Below, piece by piece: positions 1 through 9,340 of a stretch of DNA of 64,000 nucleotides (positions are counted from its first letter, which is position 1; every line of letters begins with the position of its first letter). The stretch is taken from assembly GCA_019055375.1 (NCBI GenBank), contig JAHQIW010004478.1, positions 39,620-103,619 of the forward strand. The letters run 5' to 3'. The position numbers were made by a program, and so were the translations under genes. This DNA is from Parelaphostrongylus tenuis (lineage: Eukaryota > Nematoda > Chromadorea > Rhabditida > Metastrongylidae). Below the pieces are notes generated by a model. It made no database searches and was not told the origin of the DNA. It was given only the letters and a program-made list of their open reading frames with translations.

Positions 1-545
1 ATAAATTTAGCCCGAGAAGCTTCTATCGTGTTCTAGCCATTAGAGATGGCTATTTTTCGTGCCAAGCTCAGGAACTCTACCTTGTGTTCTTTTCCTGTGC
101 ACACATTAGTAGCTGTTCGAGACATGTTTTTTATAAGTGCGCATTTTGTGTGCGAGGGATGGGCGGATAGGTAGTGAACCAGATGTTTTTGTTGCTTGGT
201 TTCATAACAATAACCATAATAACGCGTGACCCGGCACCATACCTCAGGCTGATTTTCCCGACCTGAGCCAGGCACAGTCTCACATTATCACAGACTCGAA
301 GTGGCAGGTCTTCAATGATTAATTGAAAGACCTAGAACATCTAAGAGGTGAGTGTTCTTGAAATGAAGTTATTCCTATGCGACCCAAAAATTTATCTCCT
401 ACGTTTTCTGCTAGGGTTATGAAGGCCTTTGATTTAATAACTTGCGAATCAATTTGACCTTTCCAGGCTCTGAAGATGGCGAACCTTGCCGAACGTAAGC
501 CACCACGACTGCTGTAATATTCCTGCTGCATTATTAACTGTATTG
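1..545 (-). mobile_element. Penelope-like element (PLE) relic, cut by window start
   Basis: This is the right-hand part of the PLE relic seen whole at 53,482-54,900, to which it is nearly identical from 54,351 on. Minus-strand codons at 33-240 encode part of the linker that precedes the GIY-YIG nuclease domain (ending LARKIAISNG); the nuclease itself would lie left of the window. From about 230 to 545 the sequence is a non-coding terminal arm, the inverted counterpart of 53,482-53,805. No reverse transcriptase domain remains. PLEs normally encode RT plus GIY-YIG and carry terminal repeats that can lie in inverted orientation. Confidence 0.75.
466..501 (+). ncRNA. Hammerhead-like motif in PLE arm, degenerate
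   Basis: Four bases GGCT pair with AGCC at the far end. Between them are CTGAAGA (fits CUGANGA), a GGC/GCC stem and GAACGTA where GAAACGTA would be expected. One core A is missing and one unpaired base separates the core from stem II, so I call it hammerhead-like and probably inactive. The same motif is at 54,815-54,850. Confidence 0.45.
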
Positions 546-1227
546 TTATATGCTTCGCTGATATTCAATAAATCATACTACTAACACCTCGGAGCGGCTA
601 AACAGAAGAAGATACTGATTTATTCAAACTATGCCGAGGTTAATAGATAGTCGGACCTGGAATCTAGTGAATCTTCTAGAATGAGTGTTCTACCATGATC
701 TCGCTTTAATAGAAACCTTCAAAATCGACGATTTTTTTCTAAACGAGTTTTTCTTTTAATTTCTCCTAAGGTTAATTCGAATTTGAACTATCAGGTATTT
801 AGAAAGGCCTTAACACTATGGCAACCACGATGAAAAGTGGCGCTGCACGTGACGCTATTGCGCGGCGGGCTACAACGATAGTGTGGTGGTTCTATAATAA
901 AATTCAAATTTCTGTCGTTACTAAAGAGAATTAATGCAAGCAAGTGCTAAAATATGATACATGAAATTCAACTAAGGCAATATGGTAAGAACAATGGAGA
1001 CACCTACTACTAAGAAAGCACCAAGAGAAAAACCAGATTTTTACGAAAAGGCGATATTTTGATCTTTTATTGAACATTTTTATGTCATTTCATCTATATT
1101 CAATCATGCTAGCTGTATTTATCTTTCATTCAACAAGTTAACAACAATTCGCGTTCATGCACTGCCGCAAATGAGTTATAGTTGATTAATCAATCACATT
1201 GATGTGGAATGCTGTGCAAAAGCACTT

Positions 1228-1299
1228 GCGTTAGCCGGGATTCGAACCCAGATTTCACTCTTTCCAGGAGCGTGTGCTGCACCGTTGCACCACCGACGC
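1228..1299 (-). tRNA. tRNA-like cloverleaf, anticodon GGA (element arm)
   Basis: On the minus strand 72 nt fold into a near-perfect cloverleaf. The acceptor has one mismatch, the D stem is GTGC/GCAC, the anticodon stem is CGCTC/GAGTG with loop CTGGAAA, and the T stem is CTGGG/CCCGG with loop TTCGAAT. The A box (TGGTGCAACGG) and B box (GGTTCGAATCC) match the Pol III consensus. The anticodon would read Ser UCC, but the long variable arm of tRNA-Ser is absent. It lies in an inverted repeat arm, so I read it as a tRNA-derived repeat head and not a working tRNA. Confidence 0.6.
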
Positions 1300-1440
1300 T
1301 CGTTGTAGCACAGCACTCTTTTTACCCTACAACGCGTTTTCTGTCAACAGCTAAGCGTCGACGGTCTTCTGTTTTATGAAAATGGAGAGAACTTATCTTC
1401 ATTAGCTGACGCGAGGTTGATAAAACAGTTGTAGAAATTC

Positions 1441-1475
1441 GGCTGACGTTTCGGCGACCCGCCTTCTTCAGAGCC
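1441..1475 (-). ncRNA. Hammerhead-like motif between tRNA-like arms
   Basis: The minus strand reads GGCT, CTGAAGA, an extra A, stem II GGCG/CGCC with loop GGT, GAAAC, GTC, AGCC. Stem I (GGCT/AGCC) and stem II are fully paired and the GTC cleavage triplet is present. The single unpaired A after the core departs from the HHR consensus. Related motifs occur at PLE ends in this window (41,477; 53,519; degenerate at 14,093). The duplicate copy near 55,790 is broken by small deletions. Confidence 0.5.
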
Positions 1476-1718
1476 TGGACGTATATAGTATTCTTTTGTT
1501 TGTGTTTTTGCACAGCACTCCACATTAGTGGGTATATTATGAGACCATACCACGGCAAGAGGTGGTCAAGTAAATGAATTTCGATTGATTATTGACACCC
1601 AATATCTGTCAACATAAGTGGGTTCAATGGCGATAGCGGCTACTATGCCAGACTGTCGACTGTTGACTGTTGACAGATAACGCGTTGTAGCGTTAAAAAT
1701 CAGTGCTGTGCAAAGCGA

Positions 1719-1790
1719 GCGTCGGTGGTGCAACGGTTCAGCACACGCTCCCGGAAAGAGTGAGATATGGTTCCGAGTTTCGGCTAACGC
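1719..1790 (+). repeat. tRNA-like arm of fold-back element, right
   Basis: 72 nt in opposite orientation to 1,228-1,299 and about 85% identical to it. The A box is intact (TGGTGCAACGG); the B box is damaged by an inserted C and point changes. The anticodon stem still pairs. Confidence 0.65.
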
Positions 1791-2109
1791 AATTGTTTTT
1801 GCAGAGCACCCCATATTACTGGGAATATTATATGACCATACCACCGCAAGAGGCGGCCAAATTATTGAATTTCGACTCATTAATCAATCAGATTGTCTTT
1901 TTGTGCTTCTGATATCAAGTATTACGGCATAAATCTTTCAAATTTGATATTATGGCATTTCATGAAGTACTATCTCAAACGTGATGCTTTGAACTGCATG
2001 CTACGCCACTTCATTAAGAATGGTTTTGTACAAGAATAAAGTTTTTTTTCTTTTTACAACAAAGAACTAGATTTTTTCAAGAATGAACTCGCAATGATTT
2101 TCGATCATT

Positions 2110-2195
2110 GGTATACTTTTAAAGTTGGACCTCTATCGAGGGGACCTAGTATACTTTTAAAGTTGGGACCTCTTTTAAAGTTGGGACCTCTACCT
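2110..2195 (+). repeat. Short tandem repeat, about 20-bp unit
   Basis: Three to four imperfect copies of a unit like CTTTTAAAGTTGGGACCTC. The duplicate at 56,440-56,525 keeps the same array with small indels. Confidence 0.8.
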
Positions 2196-3860
2196 AGATG
2201 AGACTTTTTTCTGTCGTTTATTTTTGGTACTAACTTTCTATTATTCGCTTATTACGTACTACGTATGAGGATATATAGAGCTTATGACACTGGACACATG
2301 TGCACCGTTTACACCCTTTATGCACATTTCTTTTAATTGAATGCCATCCCTTCATTGCATGATTTTTTCCGGTTCTTCCGCACTGTACTCCAAAACAAAA
2401 GCTCATGGATCTTACTCTTTCCTCAGACAATCCTGGAAATATCCCTTTTTTCACATCCAATTTTCTTGATGCCCATTTTTTGTAGCTCATGAAGCGGGTA
2501 CATATACCAAACGGAACAACTCGTCTAAAAACCAGTTATGCTTGGAAAATGTTCTGATTAGATGGCCGTCAACATCAGAAAATGTGAGATCAGCTGCGCA
2601 CTATCTCCAAAATTTCACACTGCTCACTATTTGAATAATTAGAAGTCATTATCTCCGGGACTGCGCCTTCAGAAGTGGTCGATTGAACAGATTGTCAAAA
2701 TCAGTTTGACCTTCCCACGCTTCGAACAATGAAAAGCTTCCGAAATTCCAGTCAGTACAGTACTGTGTTGCGCTCAATCACATCGAGAGGATCATGATGA
2801 AGAAGTAATTGGTGAGCGGCCAAAGAAGGTGTCGTCACCCGAAATCTTGCCCTAGCCTGTAATGAAGCCGAAAGATGGACAATGTTGTAACGTTATGCTC
2901 AGGTACAAGCAGCCAGTCCAAATCAACAAATTATAATGCCCGATATTTGGGAGTTGTTTGTAGGACAGACAATATCTGGGATCATCGATGGAATGACGAT
3001 GGGAAAGAACGGTATCACTTTCATAAAATAGACGAAAAGAAAGGGCAACAAGAGATAGAAATATTATTATTCCTAGAGGATTTAGTTTCTTCACTGAAAA
3101 AAATGGATTCTTGGGACGCATCTGCGCTTTCTGTACCAGAAACACTTGAAGCATTCTCTTCGGCAATACGCTATCTTTTTTGTGATGATGAAGTGTCTAG
3201 ACTATCTAATTTTTATTATTAAGTTCTAGCATAAATTTTGGCCTGGACTATTGAACACAAAATCTATCAACGCAAAATAGTTATTATTGCTCAACAATAC
3301 TAATTCAAGTATGCGTTATCAGCTTGAACACACTCTCCGAAAAACAAATCAATACCGCGTTTATAGAACTCGTCATCCTTGTATTCAAACAAACTGCTGT
3401 TACTCAGTACAGTTGATTGGGGTAGTGGAACTTTTACTCACTCGAAAGTGCTGCAGAGACCGGAATAGGTAATAGTCGGACGGCTACAAGAGACGCGACT
3501 GCGTAGCGGATGATCCAGCAACTCCCAGCCCAGATGGGTCAACTTCGTTTTTGTCAATTCGGAGACGTGCAGCCTCGCATTGTCTTCAACCGTTTGCCTA
3601 CCACATATCCAGAGGCGTGTCTGACTCAGCCTCTCGTCCGGTCCCACCAATCAAGTCTGTACTCTCTGTAAAAAACTATAATATGTTCAAATCCTTGGCA
3701 CACCAATTTAGAGTACATCTCATGTAGTAATACCGTAACATAAGAGATCAAGCTATATAATTTGTTCATCACCATTCATTCAACAACTTGCAAAATATGA
3801 CCATAGTTTCCAACAATTTGCAACTTATGACAGCATATTATAACTACATATGATATAGGA

Positions 3861-4115
3861 AGAGCGCAGGTGGCGCAGAGATGCTCTGCGTCGCACACTG
3901 AGGTCAGTGGTTGGATTTCGCGCTCATGGCTCACCAAGTCATCCATCCTTCCAGAGTCGGTAAATTTTTACCAGACTGACCCCAGCCTTCTCTGAAAGGA
4001 TAAGCACTCGGTTCAGCGGGAGGCCACCGCTTGTCATTGTAAAGGTCAAATTTGCATTCCATCAATTCAAGCGATGTTAACGATTGAAAACGAATGCATG
4101 GCGCGTTCCACAGGG
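3861..4115 (+). repeat. tRNA-derived SINE, copy 1
   Basis: The tRNA-like head (GGTGGCGCAGAGATGC as A box, TGGTTGGATTTCGC as B box) is followed by a tail conserved with 35,216-35,450: ACCAAG.CATCCATCC, CCAG, GACTGACC, CCACCGCT.GTCA and GCATCCA/GCATTCCATCA blocks. A head-only minus copy is at 22,128-22,222 and a near-identical copy at 58,191-58,440. Head plus shared non-tRNA body is the SINE layout. The mobilising LINE is not identified. Confidence 0.65.
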
Positions 4116-4647
4116 ATTGATTGACGCAGAGATCTTTATCCTTGAGCTTTTCTGAAGTGAGGAAGCAAAAACAATATTGAATTTCAACGAATACGACAGT
4201 GCAATGATTGCAAGGCAAATACAGCGAACACTTGCAAATATTTGTTAATTGATGACAAACAGCAACTATGTATCATCACTGGGGTTACAGCGATGTGCGC
4301 GATCATTACACTTTGAGCAAAAGAAGCGTTTTACCCTCAACACTTCTAGTATTCGTTTTTTTAGCAAGATTTTAAGCATACAAGGAGCTTTTTTCAGCAG
4401 ACATCTTTTTTATAGCACTCACATCGGTGACGGTTTCTTCGAGAAACCTTTTCGAAAACGGAGTTAGTCGTCGTTAAGTACAACCGTGTCCGAGATAACT
4501 GTCATAAACGCTCCATAAACTCACTATATGTGATCCGTTACTTGTTGGTGCAATGAGTTTCTTGAGCGTTTAGCAGCAGTATGTTATAGACAAAATGAAA
4601 GAGGATTAGCGCGTTTCACACCTGAACTTGAAGAAGGAAGTTGCAGA

Positions 4648-5320
4648 TTATGAAGCTAAGAACAGCAAAATACACATACCATTTTTAGTTTGCCTGAAGA
4701 ATGGAGAGTAGGCAGCCATATGGTCCGTAGGGTCGAAAAACCTCACAATCTTGTTGTAGCATTCAGCAACTCTAAACGTCTTCGTGCCCGAATTTAAGTC
4801 GGAGCCGGATGCAGTCGAAAGCATTTGAACTTCCCTTGTTAAACCATCAACTACCATCACGCCATTCCGATTTTGCACGGCTCTCCACTGGCCCTTACGC
4901 AGTTTCTTCTTCATGAACTCCTTTGGCATACCATTCCGGCTCTTCTTGCAGGCTTTGGTCAGGTAGCCAGGTATGTATTTTTCCACAACAGTTTTTCCTC
5001 TAGGGGAACACTGGTGCACCAGTTGTTGACGTAAAGGTGCCTTCATTGATCTAGCAGGCCCTTCATCAAATCCATCGCCACTCGTAGCGATGAACGCCCA
5101 CCGAACTCCGGAGCTGCATCCGCATCTGTGTAGATGATTGTCGTATGTGTTTATCATGTAAACTTATACGTGTAAAATGTCTGCTCCACATGCAGAACCC
5201 AAACACCGTCCTGAATACTCTAAAGAAGTCCAATGGATCTTGACAGACGCGGAATGCGCTATTTTGCTCACCAACTAGATCGTCTTCGAAGAATTTGAGA
5301 CTAGGCGTTAACACGCTATT
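4648..5320 (-). pseudogene. piggyBac-like transposase, broken (left copy)
   Basis: The minus-strand frames at 5,066-5,314 and 4,648-5,157 give pieces of a piggyBac-family DDE transposase (DDE_Tnp_1_7 type). The first resembles the region before the catalytic core (FFEDDLVGEQNSAFRVCQDP). The second resembles the C-terminal catalytic part with LRKGQWRAVQNRNGVMVV and AECYNKIVRFFDPTDHMAAY, the counterpart of the family's YNxxMGGVDxxDQ block. The frame changes between the pieces and the protein is far short of the usual 500-600 residues. The second large copy of this relic is at 58,947-59,640. Confidence 0.7.
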
Positions 5321-5526
5321 CGATCATCACTCACTGCTCTGGTGTTGGCTGGTATGGATGATGCTTTATTGTCTAACTCACTATCCTGAGAGCTATTTGC
5401 TTTGGCGGCCTGTTCCATGTCCTCGTTATCATCAGACTACCTAGAACGGACTTCATCGTCGATGTGTAACTGCAAAAGCATGTCCTACATTTCCTCTATT
5501 TCAGACAGAACATTGCTTCCCATTTC

Positions 5527-6374
5527 ATGAATATGAGCTATGGTGGTGTCTTGCACTATGATTGCTGGAGCATTCATCCAGGTCTTGCGGGAGTTTTAAT
5601 GGAGTCACATATCATGCCAAGGCATCGATACAGTGACATCATGGCCCATCTAAATACACTTGACAATGATGAAGTCAACATACAGGATAAGCTGTGTAGG
5701 ATAAGGGAACTGATGGACGTGGTGAATACCAACTGCGTGGTTATGTACAGGCCGGAAAGAGATATATGCACCGGCGAATAGATCGCATCATTCAGAGAAA
5801 GAATTGAGCCCCGTCAGCACGCTCATTGCAGAAGGAACAGATTTGGTATGAAGCTTTTCAAAGTCTGTGGTGAAAGAGGATGCTCATTTTAGACAATGAT
5901 TTACACAGGTGCGATACAATTCCGAAACTCGGCTAACCTTTGTCGAAGCATGTGGTGATGGACTTAATGGAGGGCCTACTAAATCAAGGAAGACACCTTT
6001 ACGCCAACAACTGGTGCACCACTGTTCTTCTGGCGGAAGAACTGTTGAACAAAAATACATATCTGACTGCAGCCTGCAAGAAGAGCTGAAAAGGTATACT
6101 AAAGGAGTTCATGCAGGAGAAACTGCGTAAGGGCGAGCGAAGAACCGTGCAAAATCGGAATGGCGTGATGGTACTCAATGGTTCGACAAGAGAGAAGTGC
6201 AGACGTTTTCAACAGCATACTGTCCGAGTAAATTCGGGCACGAAGAAGTTTGGAGTTGCTGAAAGTTACAACAATAATATGGGGTTTGTGGACCTAATGG
6301 ACCAGATGGCTGCCTACTCTCCATTCTTCAGGAGTACTAAAAATAATACGTGCATTTGCTACTTAGCTTCATGA
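5527..6374 (+). pseudogene. piggyBac-like transposase, broken (right copy)
   Basis: Frame 5,527-5,781 carries a run typical of piggyBac transposases: IMPRHRYSDIMAHL, then CRIRELMDVVN, then YRPERDICTGE. The family has an Asp before the final Glu of the last block (first catalytic Asp); here it is Gly. Frames 5,909-6,130 and 6,111-6,374 carry the C-terminal part, ending ESYNNNMGFVDLMDQMAAY, which keeps the third catalytic Asp region. Several frame changes and the Asp loss mean it is dead. Confidence 0.75.
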
Positions 6375-6974
6375 TGTGCAATTTCCTTTTTCAAGTTCAG
6401 GTAAGATACGTGTGTACCCTCTCTCACTCCGCCCATAATGTACAGCTGCTGAAAGCTCACAGAACGTCCTGTGTCAGCAAAGATTGAATACCATTCAATG
6501 AGTTTAAGGAGGCTATTTATTTCAGTTATGTATGAGACGATTCTCCTTGAACAACCACTACTGAGTCTCTCGAAAAAGTTTCACGAGGAAACCGTCGTCA
6601 ATGTGTGTGTCATAGAAGATGCCGGCTGAAAAAGGCTTCTTTTATGCTTAAACGCTAAAAAAAAAACAATTCTGGATTTGTTAAGTGTAAGACGCTTTTC
6701 TTCTCAGTGTTATGATCCTGCACATCTCTATAACCCAGCGATGTTACGCAGTTGATACTTGTAATCAAGAAACAGATATTTCTTAAGTGTTCATCGCATT
6801 TGCATTGCAATGATTGTGTTATCGCAATGTTTAAAATGTACTATTGTTTTCGCTTTCTGATGTTAAGTGGCTTTCGTTTGCTATCCAAACAGCACCACGA
6901 TAGTCACGCGTCTTCGTGGTCGAAGGGGAAGTTCAATCGAAATTTAATGAGCCCATGAATGTCTACCACATGAT

Positions 6975-8850
6975 TCACCTTTCTTCGCGAATGTCTAAAC
7001 ACAAGGAATAGCTCTATTTTTCAGATCTCGAACATGATTTTATCTGTAAATTGCGTCTGCGACGAGTCAAAATTTTCGTGCAAATTATATGGAATGCGGT
7101 CTGATTTCAAAAATTATCAGTGAAATGATACTGTGTAGCAATCCAGAGGAAAATCGATGTGAAATTAATATCCACACACGGCTTTGATAAAATCCTTTGG
7201 TATAAGCATTAGTTGAGATTCGCTGACCTGTTACGGTCATTTTACATGCCAGAAGGATTACTGTGGCGAAACTACTAATTGTTCAGTAAATCAATTGGAA
7301 CGGCACGAAACCGATACAGCACGAGACTGCTTCAACGCGGAACTCTTGAATACTGAACTGCTTGATCAGCTTCCATCAGCGTCAGTAAGAAACTTATATT
7401 CAGATCGATAATTCTACATCATTGGTGTTACAGACTTCTCACCCCTAGAGCGAATAAATTAGAGTCTTCCACTCACAAAACGGATGAAATAGAACCTATC
7501 ATTTGCAAAACGTGTGAAATAGATTTCATGATGCTAAGCGATATGCAAAACTTTTGACTCGTGTAGTAGTGACACACGCCATCCAGTGTGGTCGTTATTC
7601 AGATTGAGAAGGCGGATTCAACTCTCGCCTACTGTCGGAAGTTTACCGTATCACTCAGCATATTTAGATGTATAGTAAAGCGTCATAGCACCGTTGTAAG
7701 AGCTGTGGAAGAAGAAACATTGCTGCACAAAATAGAATTTATAATGATACACTCGACAATTCCCGTTAACTTATATGAGACGAGTGCAATTTTTGCTCAT
7801 TACACTATTTCGATCATTACTTTATGGAGAAATGCACAGTGCAAGGAATGATTCCCAAAATTGCAAAGCCACTGCACCATTATCGTATTGTTTGTGCTGC
7901 ATTACTAAAATGTATTATGATAGCATTGCATGACGGATAATTCGCAGATCCTATTATTGATATCTCGAATTCACTCAACAGAAAAATAGTGATTTATTCC
8001 AACTATGCCGAGGTTAATTTTCGAAACTTGATTTCAGTGTCATCCCATACTACACAGCCGAAGTACATATAAAGAGTATAATACCGAAATTCCGGATGGG
8101 AGACAGAGTTTTATGTTTGCCACTAGCAAAAGATAGTGTCGCTTTGACGGTGTTGCGCAGTTCACTCTGTTGTATGATTCAGATATGTTCACTCTCAAGT
8201 ACTAATTCAAGCGATATGTATTTATTACTTTCAAAAAATAGGAAAGGCTATCGGTCAAGATGACACTGATTATGAGTTAGAAATATTTTGGACTTCGCAT
8301 AGGATTTATCACGACATTAAGAAGTAAGATAGATTACTGAAAGTCCTAACATCTACACAAATGGAATGCCAATTCCCTCTATAAATTGTACAGTGAAAAA
8401 CTTATTTTGTGTCTTGTCATCGCGATGAACGGGGAGAAACTGAAGGCGTTCCACAAACATCGCCTTCTTGGGGAACTTGAAACGTTTGCGAAGGTGAGCA
8501 AGTAAGCCTCTGCTTAGATCCACCTTGTTGGTCTTCTTAACGATTTCAATTTTCTTCTTCTATATGATTGCGAACTCCATGAAATTACGAGATTGTGCCT
8601 CATTACAATATTTAGTGCATTGATGCAAATATGCTTCTACTAAATCAACTTTGGTACGGTTTGCATTTACCTCATTCTTACTGGTGGTCTGTTGAGACCA
8701 CCTCATTCCGCCTGTTTCTAGACCCATCAGTAAACTCTGTCAAAGTTCTCGCTTCGGCTATCAACAGCCTTTAGGTTCAATAAACACATTTTGAGAGTCG
8801 GGTCAAAGTGACAGGCTAGTGAGAATATCAAAGCTGAACAAAAACGGCTT
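6975..8850. other. Non-coding stretch with a dispersed repeat
   Basis: I see no supportable gene. The part at 7,190-7,440 (GAGATTCGCTGA and ACTGCTTCAAC boxes) resembles 37,520-37,700, so a dispersed repeat is present. The 87-codon frame at 7,588-7,851 has no recognisable feature and is merely carried along in the duplication. Confidence 0.5.
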
Positions 8851-9340
8851 CTTATTTCTAGAAATTGTTGCCAAAAACGTTTGACACTCGAAGTTGTGCT
8901 CCGTTTCCATAATCGATATTGTTCACAAAATTTCTTGAAGAAAACACTTTTGCGTCGGTGTTTCTTCGACGGCGCGCTTTTTTATTGCTGGGAAAGTTGA
9001 TTTTGTGTCGTTGCATAACGCGATGATGAGGATCAAATTGAAGACGTACGCCCCTGAAAACTGGTACATTCATTTTAATTTCTCTTTAAACTGACTGACC
9101 TCATTCAACTCGACCATTCTTATTCTAAATTTGGTACGCGTTTGACCTCACTAATCGATCACCTTGTGCATCAGGATAGTAGAATCTGCAGCAAAATTTT
9201 CTTGTTCTTAAACAATTTTACTTTCATATCAAGCGAGTTCGGAACCCTAAAATTCTATTGCAGAACTAGGCAAAATCCATGCTCATCCATGTTTACGATG
9301 TTTTCTCAAATTTTAGCAAAAATCAAAATTCTTCACAAGA
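8850..9340 (+). promoter_or_regulatory. Conserved 5' flank of secreted-protein gene copy 1
   Basis: The block is recognisably similar to the 5' flanks of copies 3 (50,360-50,860) and 4 (63,180-63,667), and weakly copy 2 (about 26,290-26,420). Shared pieces include a TTGCTGGGAAAGTTGAT-like box and a CTAATCGAT box about 190-240 bases before the start codon. Conservation with the gene suggests that promoter or 5' UTR was duplicated together with it. I cannot pick a TATA box or trans-splice site with confidence. Confidence 0.4.

Larger units (their letters stand above)
1190..1890. mobile_element. Fold-back element with opposed tRNA-like arms, copy 1
   Basis: The left arm (about 1,195-1,345) is the reverse complement of the right arm (about 1,655-1,850). 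The match covers a 72-nt tRNA-like sequence, its 3' tail (TTTTTGCACAGCACTCC type) and its 5' flank up to a CTGTTGACAG box. The spacer holds a hammerhead-like motif and a second direct copy of the tail (1,500-1,590, compare 1,797-1,890). The same design recurs at 12.6, 39.8 and 55.5 kb. No protein is encoded, so this is a non-autonomous fold-back or SINE-dimer element. Confidence 0.75.
840..3230 (+). repeat. Composite interspersed repeat (family R), copy 1
   Basis: Blocks of this 2.4 kb stretch recur in the same order at 30,590-31,870 and 39,510-41,000, diverged, and at 55,190-57,560, nearly identical. Shared landmarks are a GC-rich patch near 840-880, a GCCGCAAATGA box near 1,160, and a block at 2,600-3,000 ending near a GTAGGACAGAC box. 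An inverted tRNA-like element sits inside this copy and the 39.5 kb copy but not the 30.6 kb copy. The 115-codon open frame at 2,875-3,222 inside it has no recognisable domain and I do not regard it as a gene. Confidence 0.7.
4120..6920. mobile_element. piggyBac-type transposon relic, head-to-head inverted pair
   Basis: Two diverged half-elements face away from each other. The left one reads on the minus strand (about 5,330 down to 4,120) and the right one on the plus strand (about 5,520 to 6,920). Homology extends beyond the coding relics into both 3' flanks: 4,260-4,470 is the reverse complement of about 6,560-6,760, and 4,150-4,215 of about 6,790-6,860. Arms are roughly 70-75% alike by eye. 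Neither half encodes an intact transposase. Confidence 0.7.

Noticed and set aside
2875..3222. 115-codon frame as a gene
   Set aside because: It lies inside composite repeat family R; no domain, and the equivalent positions in other copies are not open.
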